Below are positions 55,371 through 64,000 of a stretch of 64,000 nt of DNA, piece after piece; position 1 is the stretch's first letter; every line of letters starts with the position of its first letter. This DNA comes from Treponema sp. CETP13. GTDB lineage: Bacteria; Spirochaetota; Spirochaetia; Treponematales; Treponemataceae. The stretch covers positions 101,276 through 165,275 of the forward strand of contig MLPZ01000011.1 of the NCBI GenBank assembly GCA_001885315.1, in the 5' to 3' direction. The position numbers and the translations under genes were made by a program. The notes under the pieces are model-generated. The model had not been told where the DNA came from and ran no database searches. It worked only from the letters and a program-made list of their open reading frames with translations.

Positions 55371-57452
55371 ATGAGTGATGAAAAAAAAGAAAAATCAAGC
55401 CGACCTGTTTTGTTCGAAGCAGGAGAATTAGAAAAAACTCGTCGAAACCTTGGCCCAATTGATGAAGAAGAAGCAAAACGAATTGCATCTCTTCTTGGAG
55501 GTAAAATAGGAATTGAAAAACCAGAACCTGTAGATACTGCTGCAATTAAACGAATTGCAAGCGATTATCGCACTTCAAAACGTTCTGCCCATAATAAAAA
55601 AAATAGCCTTAAAGACAAAAAACGAACAACAAATAACAATGCGTATGTACAAAATATAACTAATAATACAAAAAAGGCTCCTATTAGACCGAAAATTTAC
55701 GAATTACCCATTTGGGATTCAAAAAACCTAGCTCAATTATCAAAAGTAATGGAGTCAGAAGAATATAAAATTCAGCAAAACCAAAACATCCTTAAAAAAA
55801 TATTTCAGTTCGCTATTGGCTATAATGATAAAATTTTACCTGACTATATCGAAATAACTTTAAAAGAAAATATTAGACATATCCAAAGTTTTATACATTC
55901 AATAAAATATATTTTTGCGTTAGCAACCCCTTTATTAAAAAAACAAATCTCCGAAAAACAAGACTGGCCAGAAAAAGTTCTTAACTTTATTTTAAACTGG
56001 AATATACAATCAATTAAAATACAATACCTGCAACTTGAATCAACTGAAAACTCTATAACTATTAAAAAAATGGTACCTATTATACGAAAGTTTTATCGTG
56101 AACTTATGCCATTATATTTTATTAACGAAGCTCAAATGACTAAATTAATAAAAAAAATGTATTTAGAAGTCTCTTCCCATATCCCTAAAAAGAAAGAACA
56201 GCTTTTAAAATATGCAAAAAATGCAACTTCTGAATGGGTATACATAAATAATCAATTAGTAAAAAGTATGTTCCCTTTACTTCTGAGAATGGCAAGCAAG
56301 GAAATGCACATTTATCCAGATTACTTTACCACTAATATATCTGAAATTTTAAGATTCTTAGGACTTACAAAATTCGATATAATATTACCTCAAAAAGATA
56401 AATCTATAGAAGAAGAAAACGAAAAGAAACTTAAACAAGCTGCTGAACAAAAAGCTTTGTTACAAATGCAAGAAGAAAAAAAAGAACAAAAATTAGTACT
56501 CCAAAGTTTAGAAGTTTTAGAAAGACTATTTCCAGAGGCTGGATGGCAATCATTAAATACAAAACCAGATCTGTTCCCCTATTTTCAACCTTTATATAAT
56601 TTTCAGGATGGTTTTAACCTAATCTCAGAAAAAAATCCATTACAAATTACAATCATTCTTTTACGAATAATTGAAGATCTTTTTCAAGCTTGTCGGCTTA
56701 TAAACTTTACAGTGCAAGGAGATTTAGATTTTGTTATCGCAAATGACTCTATGCAAAATATCTTTGCAACATGGTCATTATATCGAGATGATATTCTTGG
56801 AAAACAAATTTTACCTGATCTCATAGAATCAGTAAATCAATTGCATACAAAACCTGACTTTTTTTCATCCTCATATGGCAAACGGACCCTTTCTAATTGG
56901 CTATGGATCGAAAAACATTATTTTTTACCAAAGATTTCTTTTGATCTTATTTTTATGGCACGACCAACACCTGACAGTACCTATTTACCCTTACCAGCTC
57001 GGGTAACATATCTTAAAAATACTTTTACTAAGATTATTCAGAGAGCAGAAAAAACCGCCAAAGAAAATCCTAATCCCTATGACTCCGGGATCAATTTAGG
57101 TGCGTCGAATTTATGGGACAACTATGAGTTTGAAATTCAAAATACTATTTCTCATCGTCTAGAAATACTGTTAGGTGGAAAAAATTCCTCACTTAAGACA
57201 AATTTAAATTTACTAAAATACACTCTCTGTGTTATTAACGTCCTCGATTGGTGGATAAACTCTGATTTTAGTCCTGCATACAAAGAAAAAATTACCTCCA
57301 TTTATCGAACAGACGAAGCTGGACATCCAATTTATACTGTTCCGCTTTTGTCAAATCAGAATAAGATTTTTATGCAACATATAAAAAGTAATCTACAAGG
57401 CAATTATGTCAAAAAAAATACCTCAGAAAATTCTGAGGTACAAAACACTTAA
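55371..57452 (+). CDS. Large hypothetical protein, probably treponemal
   Basis: 693 aa, no signal peptide or membrane helix, no domain recognised. Three parts: a lysine-rich, low-complexity N-terminus (about 1-105; KKEKSS and DKKRTTNNN), a helical middle (about 115-360) and a C-terminal helical part preceded by a charged stretch EEENEKKLKQAAEQKALLQ (about 345-370). Cotranscribed with the DUF2804 gene. The hairpin that terminates the opposite-strand HD-GYP gene lies inside its last 11 codons. I recall similar orphan proteins in treponemes but assign no function. Confidence 0.7.
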   Translation: MSDEKKEKSSRPVLFEAGELEKTRRNLGPIDEEEAKRIASLLGGKIGIEKPEPVDTAAIKRIASDYRTSKRSAHNKKNSLKDKKRTTNNNAYVQNITNNTKKAPIRPKIYELPIWDSKNLAQLSKVMESEEYKIQQNQNILKKIFQFAIGYNDKILPDYIEITLKENIRHIQSFIHSIKYIFALATPLLKKQISEKQDWPEKVLNFILNWNIQSIKIQYLQLESTENSITIKKMVPIIRKFYRELMPLYFINEAQMTKLIKKMYLEVSSHIPKKKEQLLKYAKNATSEWVYINNQLVKSMFPLLLRMASKEMHIYPDYFTTNISEILRFLGLTKFDIILPQKDKSIEEENEKKLKQAAEQKALLQMQEEKKEQKLVLQSLEVLERLFPEAGWQSLNTKPDLFPYFQPLYNFQDGFNLISEKNPLQITIILLRIIEDLFQACRLINFTVQGDLDFVIANDSMQNIFATWSLYRDDILGKQILPDLIESVNQLHTKPDFFSSSYGKRTLSNWLWIEKHYFLPKISFDLIFMARPTPDSTYLPLPARVTYLKNTFTKIIQRAEKTAKENPNPYDSGINLGASNLWDNYEFEIQNTISHRLEILLGGKNSSLKTNLNLLKYTLCVINVLDWWINSDFSPAYKEKITSIYRTDEAGHPIYTVPLLSNQNKIFMQHIKSNLQGNYVKKNTSENSEVQNT
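57412..57440 (-). terminator. Terminator of the HD-GYP gene, inside the convergent coding sequence
   Basis: Perfect 8-bp stem ACCTCAGA/TCTGAGGT with loop AAAT (57421-57440), followed on the minus strand by a run of eight T. It lies within the last codons of the plus-strand 693-residue gene. Confidence 0.8.
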
Positions 57453-57464
57453 AAATCAATACTG

Positions 57465-58877
57465 TTAAATTATAGAATCAAGCAAATCTACAATTGTTTG
57501 ATCAACAGCCTTTCCTTCTGAGCGAAGTTCTGTAACAGCAGATTCCTTATCTAAAATTCCTCGATAATTTCTTCGCGAAATTAACGATGTAAACATTTCT
57601 GCAATATGAATAAGCCGCGCAATCATAGGAATTTCATCACCTTTTATACCTTCTGGATAGCCTGATCCATCAAGGTTTTCGTGATGTTTTGTCGCTGCAT
57701 CTATAAATATTTGTTTATATCTTTGAGGAACAAAATCTAATTTTTCGACACCTTTTTGTACATGACTACGTATTTCATACTTTTGCTTTTCATTTAATTC
57801 ATTTGCTTGTAAAAGATCTTGGTCAATCGCTAAAAAACCTGCATCGTACACCATTGCTGCACAAAAATAGATTTTAGCTTTTCCAGGATTCATTCCTTGC
57901 GCGCACGCTAATTTATACACTAATTCAGATACATTTTTTGAATTATTTTTTCTTCCAGTCGAAAAATCTATTTCTGCTCCCAATCTCTCGCAAGTAACCG
58001 CAAGTTCATTAATTTCTGCTATTTCTTTATCACTCAACTCAGGTTCAGGTAGAGCATCTACACCCCATCGAGAACTGCCAGCAGATTTTAAGTCTTTATC
58101 ATATAAATCTGTTACAGCTCCCAATGCTAATCTCTCACTAGGAGACCTATTCATCTGAGATACCATTTCAAGGGTTGCCTGAAATCGTTCTTGTTGATGT
58201 TTTGAACTTTGCCAACTTATAACCATAAATAAAACGACTAATAATAAAATTACCCCCAAGGCTATTACAACAACTGTTATTGCGGTTTTAATTGTCTTGC
58301 TGTTTTGCTCACTAGCCTTTGTACTATTAGTTATTGCTTCTGTAAAAGAACCTGTTTGTGCCGAGATTTGATCCAGCATCTTTTGTTGACTCTCTGCAGC
58401 ACTCTTTTGGCTCTCTTTTAAGGCTTGTAGTTCTGCTTTTTGTTGTGACTTCATAGCTTCTAATTGAGCACTATAAAAATCTTTATTGCCACTAGAAGTT
58501 TCTATTTTTGCTATCTCTACTTCTTGCTGATTTATCGAATCAATTAAGCTCGTTATATCATCATCAACTACAAGCGGAAAGTCTTTTAATGAGTTTTTTA
58601 CCAGATTAAAAGACTTCATATCTTCATTTACTTTGATTTCTTGAAGATATTCTAAATAAATTAAATGAGCAGAAAATAACACGGCATCTGGAACAGGTTC
58701 ATCTACGTACATTTTCATTGAACTATTAATATAGTTGTATGCTTTTTCGAGATTTCCAATTGAATATTGCTCATTTGCTGCAGATAAATATTTTTCACCT
58801 ATTGCCGAAGAAGCAAATACAAAACTTGTTAAGGTACACAATATTATTAAAAATATTACTAATCTCTTTTTATTCAT
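57465..58877 (-). CDS. Membrane-anchored HD-GYP-related protein with a degenerate HD site
   Basis: 470 aa. Signal peptide 1-22, an extracytoplasmic helical/TPR-like part (about 25-110), a coiled coil (about 115-190), one membrane helix (198-221) and a cytosolic HD-GYP domain (about 285-470). The GYP part is intact (HHENLDGSGYP, 398-408), and the histidine in RSHVQKG is kept, but the HD pair has become YD (344-345; YDAGFLAI for HDIGK-type) and the later ARLIHIAEMFTSL lacks the usual Asp. Cyclic-di-GMP hydrolysis is doubtful; it may be a signal receptor. It overlaps the barrel-protein gene by eight bases. Confidence 0.85.
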   Translation of the reverse strand: MNKKRLVIFLIILCTLTSFVFASSAIGEKYLSAANEQYSIGNLEKAYNYINSSMKMYVDEPVPDAVLFSAHLIYLEYLQEIKVNEDMKSFNLVKNSLKDFPLVVDDDITSLIDSINQQEVEIAKIETSSGNKDFYSAQLEAMKSQQKAELQALKESQKSAAESQQKMLDQISAQTGSFTEAITNSTKASEQNSKTIKTAITVVVIALGVILLLVVLFMVISWQSSKHQQERFQATLEMVSQMNRSPSERLALGAVTDLYDKDLKSAGSSRWGVDALPEPELSDKEIAEINELAVTCERLGAEIDFSTGRKNNSKNVSELVYKLACAQGMNPGKAKIYFCAAMVYDAGFLAIDQDLLQANELNEKQKYEIRSHVQKGVEKLDFVPQRYKQIFIDAATKHHENLDGSGYPEGIKGDEIPMIARLIHIAEMFTSLISRRNYRGILDKESAVTELRSEGKAVDQTIVDLLDSII

Positions 58878-59964
58878 AGGTTCCTACTCCAATACTAAAT
58901 GTCAATTCTGCCCTATTTTCTATTCCACCATCTACTAACATAAGAGTATCTATTATACCAGTATTTATTCCTAAATCAATTGCACCTATCTCGGCAATAG
59001 GGATAAATAGCTTTCCTTTTAAATCACAAGCAAAATTTACTTCATCTACAGCTAAACTTCCTATTAGATAATCGGCAGATAAATTTAATTGTGTAGTATT
59101 TATACTAAGATTTGTTAAACCGACCCCTATTAAAGGCGAAAAAAATGGCGAAACAGCAGTCCCATCATATTCTGGATCAGAAGATAAATAATCGAACCCA
59201 ATCCGTAAAAACAATTTATCATTAAACTCTGTAAGAGCAAAAGCAGGAACAAAAGAAATTGAATTCATAATAGATTCACCACCAACAAAAGTAAGTACTT
59301 TTGTACTAAAATTTAATTCACCGCCTACTGTTACTACATCTGAGTAATATAAAAATTCACCACTTGCACCAAACCCATATTTCACATTTGTTAAAGAAGG
59401 AGTAGAAATATAAGAAATATCTGCTGCATGGACATCTGCATTCCAACAAAATGGAGAATATCTAATCTTTTGTTTTGGTGTAAGGTATACTTTTTCACCT
59501 GTTGCAGTTGCTATAGAATTATATTCTTTATTAATTTGTTCACGTACCTCATCTGCCTGCTTTTTTTCAAGCTCTTCTTTTGAAAGTTTTGCCTCTTCCC
59601 TTTGTTTTGTCAAAAGAGCTTGTCTTGTAATAGCTTTATTAATTTGCGCATATAAATCCACTGCATCAAAATTATCAAGGTTATTATTTATAAGTTCTAA
59701 GGAGATAGCCTTAGAAAATTCTAAATTATTAAATATAAAACTTTCTCGTGTTTTTTTTAAAACATATGCTTCTATAAGTGTATATTCATTACTATTTTTA
59801 TAGTTATCTAAAATTTCAACAACAGATTCTTTAGATTTATCATTAAACGCAACATTTATTTTATTTGTAACTTCCTTACTTAAGTCATTTTCAGCATAAA
59901 GCAGAAAAGCTGTCATAAAAAGAAAAATAAAAATTGAAGTACTTCTTCTAGCTTTTTTATTCAA
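58870..59964 (-). CDS. Exported envelope protein: helical N-terminus, C-terminal barrel-like half
   Basis: 364 aa. Signal peptide IFIFLFMTAFLLYAEN, then a helical region, a charged segment EEAKLSKEELEKKQADE (about 130-155), and from about 180 on a series of amphipathic strands (LTNVKYGFGASGEFLYYS, DVVTVGGELNFSTKV, LFLRIGFDYLSSD, ELTFSIGVGTYE) suggesting a beta barrel. Start set to TTG at 59964 with GAGGG seven bases upstream; the ATG at 60009 would overlap the upstream gene by 28 bases with no ribosome site. Middle gene of the three-gene envelope operon. No family recognised. Confidence 0.65.
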   Translation of the reverse strand: MNKKARRSTSIFIFLFMTAFLLYAENDLSKEVTNKINVAFNDKSKESVVEILDNYKNSNEYTLIEAYVLKKTRESFIFNNLEFSKAISLELINNNLDNFDAVDLYAQINKAITRQALLTKQREEAKLSKEELEKKQADEVREQINKEYNSIATATGEKVYLTPKQKIRYSPFCWNADVHAADISYISTPSLTNVKYGFGASGEFLYYSDVVTVGGELNFSTKVLTFVGGESIMNSISFVPAFALTEFNDKLFLRIGFDYLSSDPEYDGTAVSPFFSPLIGVGLTNLSINTTQLNLSADYLIGSLAVDEVNFACDLKGKLFIPIAEIGAIDLGINTGIIDTLMLVDGGIENRAELTFSIGVGTYE

Positions 59965-59981
59965 CAGAAAACCCTCGCTCC

Positions 59982-62900
59982 TTAAAATATATTCATACGT
60001 ACACCACAACTTAACTGTGGTACTAACGAACTAATCTCAACAGATGATGAGACATCTGTTGGTATAAACCAAAGTTGTGCTTCACCATAAAAACTAAAAG
60101 TACTTAATACTTTTCGTTTTGGAATTGTAATACGCGGAAATTCAACCTGCCCTAATACTGCAGAGAGCATTTGAGCTTGGCCACTTTGCGTATCTGTAAA
60201 ATATGAAAAATTAGCTCCAACTCCAAAAGCAGCACTTAACCAAGACCAATCTGGACCAAAGAAATACCTAAAAGGAATGGAAGCAACATTCGCTATAAGT
60301 TTACCACCATATACATTTCCTCCATATCTAAGTTCCTCGTCACTACCACTCATTGCATAATATTGACTTTGTGTAAGTTGCCCATATTGTGCCTGCAATT
60401 TAACGTTATCATCAAAGAAAGTAAGCCCTAGCCCTATATCGTATAATGTAGCACCAAAAAAGTGAGTGTCTACATACAAACCTTGAATAAATTTAGGAAC
60501 TTCGTATGATGATTTATCACCATTTCTTAAAGCCAATGTCACAGAATCTAATTTTACATCGTCAGAAGACAAACCTGCAAATCGTAATTCTTGATTATAA
60601 CTTCCACCTTCTCCAGGAGAAACAAGCTTTATAATAGGAGCTTCCTTATCAATCTGAAAAATACTTCGTGTAGTAGCAATTTGGCCATTCTTCATAGTAC
60701 TACGTACAATTAAAAAATGGTACCCAGCAACCATATCTTCATTTTCAATACGATAATGCCATTTTTCTGAACTTCCAACTTTCTCAAAGGTCTTACCATT
60801 ATCAAAACTAATATCTACTCGATCAACGGCTTTTGCTTTTACAGCTTCTTTTTCTTCTTTTGAAGCTTTCTTGTTCGTTAAAACAACAACATCTCTTTCG
60901 GTCAAAGCATACCCAGTAGAACCTTCTAAATAAGGCCTATCAAAAGCAAAATCTCCCATACAAAAATTATCAATAGAAATCCAAGGCCCCGTTGGGGAAT
61001 AATCAAATGTTTGAATATTCGAAGCAACAGAATCTCCTTTCTCTGTTATAACCCTTATTTGCGCAGCATGGGATCCTGCCTCCAACATTTCTGGAGTCAA
61101 TGCAAATTTAAAATAACCACTTGCAGAAACCGTAGTCTCAGTTAGCATCTTTTCATCAATATATAACAAAACTCGAACAATTTTACTTTCAGATTCTGTA
61201 CGACCATAAATATTAAACAATCCGTTTACATGCTCTCCATTCAAAGGATACATTAAATTTGCTACTGTAGCTGGTTTTGACGTATCTAACTCAATATTGC
61301 GCGATATACGTGTAATATTACCAGCAGCATCACCCCCAACAAGTTCAATATTATAAATACCATCTTGTAAATCAGAAACATCTACAACTTGTGTAATAAT
61401 ATCATCTGGAACAAGTTTTATAAAAGATAAATCATCTGGCACATCACTTTTATTATCACCTATTGAATTTACAGAAACAGAGAGTGTTTGCAATCCAATA
61501 TTATCCATTGTTCTTCCAGAGAAAAATACTTTCCCCGTAGAAACAGAACCATCTAACGGTAAATCTAATTCTAAATCTGGATCTGTGTTATCTATGTTTA
61601 TTAAGCTAGAATACAATCCTTCGATACCATATTTATCATAGACACGAATAAAGAAAACATGTGTACCATCTTCTATAATATTAGTATCAAAAGTATATGA
61701 CCAATTTTCTGTTCCAATAGCATCATTATATCTATTGCCATTATCTACAGATATCTGTACTTTCTCTATACCATTTTTATCAGAAGCAGTTCCCGAAATA
61801 GTTGCTGTATCTTTTACTGTAATTCCAACCTCTGGTTCTAAAACTTTGGCTTTTGGTTCTTCGAGCGAAACCCTGAAGGGAATAGAAACCGGATCACTCT
61901 TTATTCCATATATATCTTCTGCAAAGATGGTAACCCAATGAGCGTTATCGGAAAGCACAGCTAAAGGAATATCTATTGAATAACTATTAACATATTCGTC
62001 TGAAAGCAACCTGAACTCACTAGTATCTCTATCTCCATTATCATCTAAAGCATACCAAACTCTACAAGCTCCATCATCATCATAAATAACACCAGAAATT
62101 TCAAAATCAGAAGTAATAACAGCGCCCGCCTCTGGGACATGGATCTCTACTTTTGGTTTATCAGATTCATCATTTATAGTGAAATTATATTTTTGTAAAA
62201 AGCCAACATTTCCAGCAGCATCTGTAAATTCATATTGCATAGCATCAGAAAGAGGCCTTTCTTCTGTTCCTACTTGATTTTTTACAACAGGAGAATAATT
62301 TAATTTTTCTGGTTCTATTTTTTGAGGAGATTTTTCACCTCTTTTTTCGGCTTCAGATTGCATTTTTGCAAAATCTTCATCTGACAAAACCCCAACCCTA
62401 GAAGTTACATCTACTAATTTCCCAGCATCTTGTGGCAAAAAAACGATGGTTGTTCGTCCATTTACTGTTTCGCCATCAGGAGGAACAATTACTGTAGCTT
62501 TCGGTGCTATAGTGTCTTTTGAAACAACAAGATGTTTTATAGATTGTCGATTTGCTTTATCAATTGCTCGAACCCAAACAGGAACTAAACCATCTTTCAA
62601 TTCTGTTATATCAAGAGTTGTTTTATATTCCGAAGAACCTTCAACATCTAATTTTGCAACTTCTGTCCAATGAGCTCCAGAATCAACTGATACTGAAACA
62701 TTCTTTACTCCGTTTTCATCGGTAACATCTAATGAAAAATCAATCTTTGTTTTAACCCAATCTTGTGTTTTTGGTGTTTTCACAGAAATCATTGGTTCTT
62801 GTGAATCTACAACTGCACTAAAAACAGGAGCTTTATACGTAAATCCATCTCTATCTGTTGCAACGACTTGCACATCAGAATAAAACCCATCTTTTGTAGC

Positions 62901-63581
62901 AACTACAGTTATTACATTTTCGGTTACTGAAACAGTTAAACCTTCTATAGCTGGTTCGAATTTAACACTCACTGGGTTAGAAAGGTTAGCATACCCAGAA
63001 AACTCTTCTCCTTTTTTCATTAGCATATATTTTTCAGAAAAAGAATCTAGCGGAGAAGATTTAAACCAATAAATTGTCTCTTTATTATCAACTCCAGCAA
63101 CAGGAGGATCTCGCAACACAGAAAGCATTCCTCTGACTGTTACTTTTCCTTTATTTACTATTGCGGTTATTTCAACGTCATCTATCCCAGCAGGTACATT
63201 ATTAAGTGGCACGGTAACCGTATATACATTTGGAGTATCTGTTTTTGTTACAATTGCAGATGTAGCAATATCATTTATTGTTGCTGTTGCTTTAGAAATA
63301 GTATATGGCGAAGTTACTGTGGCCAATAAAACATGTGGTTCTTCTTTTGTGCTCGTAGCTGGTAATACAATTTGCATACCAGAAGCATACGGCTCGTTGT
63401 CCACCGATTTTATTTCTATTTTTGTGTCTCCTGCCTTTGTATATTTATAAGTTGTTTTAGCAGAAGATTTTTCTGCATACGTAATAGAAGTAGAAAAAGT
63501 ATTTTCACCAACCTCTAAATCACTTTTCTTTATAATTCCGCCTTGGTCAAATTTTTGATTATTAAAAGGAATATTATTCAC
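59982..63581 (-). CDS. Very large surface protein with Ig-like repeats and terminal barrel-like domain, 5' truncated
   Basis: 1199 aa from a GTG at 63581, but the same frame is open and protein-like to 63899, with no start codon there. Repeated extracellular Ig/cadherin-like modules: recurring ‘DKNG.. VSVDNG.. W’ elements (NGVKNVSVSVDSGAHW, NGIEKVQISVDNGNRY, RVDISFDNGKTFE) and DTTAPxA/DxTDPDLEL-type linkers. The last 150 residues are barrel-like (FFGATLYDIGLGLTFF, WLSAAFGVGANFSYF, CGVRMNIF ending in Phe), so it is probably in the outer membrane. First gene of the envelope operon. Because the true start is missing in view, treat the 5' end as disrupted. Confidence 0.7.
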   Translation of the reverse strand: MNNIPFNNQKFDQGGIIKKSDLEVGENTFSTSITYAEKSSAKTTYKYTKAGDTKIEIKSVDNEPYASGMQIVLPATSTKEEPHVLLATVTSPYTISKATATINDIATSAIVTKTDTPNVYTVTVPLNNVPAGIDDVEITAIVNKGKVTVRGMLSVLRDPPVAGVDNKETIYWFKSSPLDSFSEKYMLMKKGEEFSGYANLSNPVSVKFEPAIEGLTVSVTENVITVVATKDGFYSDVQVVATDRDGFTYKAPVFSAVVDSQEPMISVKTPKTQDWVKTKIDFSLDVTDENGVKNVSVSVDSGAHWTEVAKLDVEGSSEYKTTLDITELKDGLVPVWVRAIDKANRQSIKHLVVSKDTIAPKATVIVPPDGETVNGRTTIVFLPQDAGKLVDVTSRVGVLSDEDFAKMQSEAEKRGEKSPQKIEPEKLNYSPVVKNQVGTEERPLSDAMQYEFTDAAGNVGFLQKYNFTINDESDKPKVEIHVPEAGAVITSDFEISGVIYDDDGACRVWYALDDNGDRDTSEFRLLSDEYVNSYSIDIPLAVLSDNAHWVTIFAEDIYGIKSDPVSIPFRVSLEEPKAKVLEPEVGITVKDTATISGTASDKNGIEKVQISVDNGNRYNDAIGTENWSYTFDTNIIEDGTHVFFIRVYDKYGIEGLYSSLINIDNTDPDLELDLPLDGSVSTGKVFFSGRTMDNIGLQTLSVSVNSIGDNKSDVPDDLSFIKLVPDDIITQVVDVSDLQDGIYNIELVGGDAAGNITRISRNIELDTSKPATVANLMYPLNGEHVNGLFNIYGRTESESKIVRVLLYIDEKMLTETTVSASGYFKFALTPEMLEAGSHAAQIRVITEKGDSVASNIQTFDYSPTGPWISIDNFCMGDFAFDRPYLEGSTGYALTERDVVVLTNKKASKEEKEAVKAKAVDRVDISFDNGKTFEKVGSSEKWHYRIENEDMVAGYHFLIVRSTMKNGQIATTRSIFQIDKEAPIIKLVSPGEGGSYNQELRFAGLSSDDVKLDSVTLALRNGDKSSYEVPKFIQGLYVDTHFFGATLYDIGLGLTFFDDNVKLQAQYGQLTQSQYYAMSGSDEELRYGGNVYGGKLIANVASIPFRYFFGPDWSWLSAAFGVGANFSYFTDTQSGQAQMLSAVLGQVEFPRITIPKRKVLSTFSFYGEAQLWFIPTDVSSSVEISSLVPQLSCGVRMNIF

Positions 63582-63899
63582 TAATAAATCGTTGTATGAA
63601 TATGTTCCTTGATAAATAGAAGTGTAATAAATATTTTCACCTTCTATCCAATCAAATAATGGTTTATCCGGTTTCTGTGCCTTCTCTCCTTCTGCAGGAA
63701 CTGGTAATTCAGGAACTTTACTAACAAATGCAGCTCCTACTGTTTTATCACCCTCTACCGTTTCTATAACAATTTCGATAACAGAGACACCTAGAGGAAG
63801 GTCTTTAGCTTTTAAATCGACCGAGAATTCATTCTGGTCAGTTCCTATTTTTATTGTTGAAAAAGGAGTTCCTGAAGTAGAAGAAAAAAAAAAAAAGAC
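63582..63899 (-). pseudogene. 5' remnant of the large surface-protein frame, cut off at an A-run
   Basis: In frame with the 59982-63581 gene, this stretch encodes a convincing extension (for example IEIVIETVEGDKTVGAAFVS, and an acidic-proline segment VPAEGEKAQKPDKP) but no ATG, GTG or TTG. It ends in four Phe codons at the 13-A run and a TGA at 63900-63902. A signal peptide is expected upstream but absent. Confidence 0.6.
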
Positions 63900-64000
63900 T
63901 CAATACCGCAGGAGTTGGCAGTAGACACAAATATAAAGAGTGCAATAGAACAGCTGGATGTAATGTATCTGGATAAAGACGCAAGAGAAATATATGAAAT
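63876..64000 (+). pseudogene. Fragment resembling the C-terminal part of an Rpn/PD-(D/E)XK transposase-like protein
   Basis: Plus strand, open from 63876 to the window end, reads DSIPQELAVDTNIKSAIEQL and then DVMYLDKDAREIYE. This matches from memory the C-terminal helical part of Rpn-family nucleases (‘...K-AIE-L--MS-D-EAREIYE-R...’). The bases 63897-64000 are visibly richer in G+C than the flank. No start codon or N-terminal nuclease domain precedes it. Extends beyond the window. Confidence 0.5.
63884..63896. repeat. A13 homopolymer at the boundary of two unlike sequences
   Basis: Thirteen consecutive A separating the large surface-protein frame from the Rpn-like fragment. Candidate slippage site, recombination point or assembly join. 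Confidence 0.8.

Noticed and set aside
1..64000. CRISPR array, prophage or complete insertion sequence
   Set aside because: No regularly spaced direct repeats, phage structural genes or complete transposase with terminal repeats were seen; the only mobile-element trace is the Rpn-like fragment at the right edge.

Overview
The window is AT-rich (roughly a third G+C), gene-dense bacterial DNA with overlapping genes, strong sigma70-type promoters and clear Shine-Dalgarno sites. The gene content best fits a spirochaete of the Treponema group. The pointers are a glycine/lysine-type phosphofructokinase, CstA, several large proteins of treponemal character with no familiar domain, lipobox and beta-barrel envelope proteins, and a degenerate HD-GYP protein. 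The genus is an inference; no rRNA or other decisive marker is present.

Layout. 1-5 kb: the 3' part of hydE (start lies off the window), an EAL c-di-GMP phosphodiesterase, tRNA-Val(UAC) and a GH13 amylase. 4-9.2 kb: a minus-strand run AsnC/Lrp regulator > aminotransferase > a three-domain ECF transporter fusion (A-A'-T) > Nudix hydrolase > TetR regulator > amylase, with gaps of 60 bases or less. 9.2-12.1 kb: two small secreted proteins and a compact three-gene cassette of unknown function.

12-37 kb is one large surface-polysaccharide locus built as two converging arms. The plus arm has two tandem EpsG-like polymerases, rmlA, rmlC, a GT2 transferase, rmlD, rmlB and another transferase. The minus arm reads from 36.8 kb down to 21.4 kb: Wzz-like chain-length protein, initiating phosphoglycosyltransferase, two GT4 transferases, a radical SAM/SPASM enzyme, a pyruvyl transferase, a GT2, a Wzy-like polymerase, a Wzx flippase, an NAD-dependent epimerase, a MenD-like thiamine-diphosphate enzyme and a second pyruvyl transferase. 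manC sits just outside the plus arm. The predicted product is a rhamnose-containing, probably pyruvylated glycan. The Wzy-like gene carries an in-frame run of ten G residues, an obvious candidate for phase variation.

37-57 kb is mostly housekeeping: an M30-like zinc protease lacking a normal 5' end, full-length purL, a thioredoxin-fold lipoprotein, two tandem CNNM/CBS proteins, an RluA pseudouridine synthase, an ArsA-type ATPase operon with a membrane partner, CstA, a CmpB-like membrane protein, phosphofructokinase, a beta-CASP-type metallo-beta-lactamase RNase, a DUF2804 protein and a 693-residue unknown. 57-64 kb holds an envelope operon (a very large multi-domain surface protein, a barrel protein and the HD-GYP protein). 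The large protein's 5' end stops at a 13-A run, beyond which the sequence changes character and reads, on the other strand, as the tail of an Rpn/PD-(D/E)XK transposase-like gene. This is either a real insertion/recombination junction or an assembly join.
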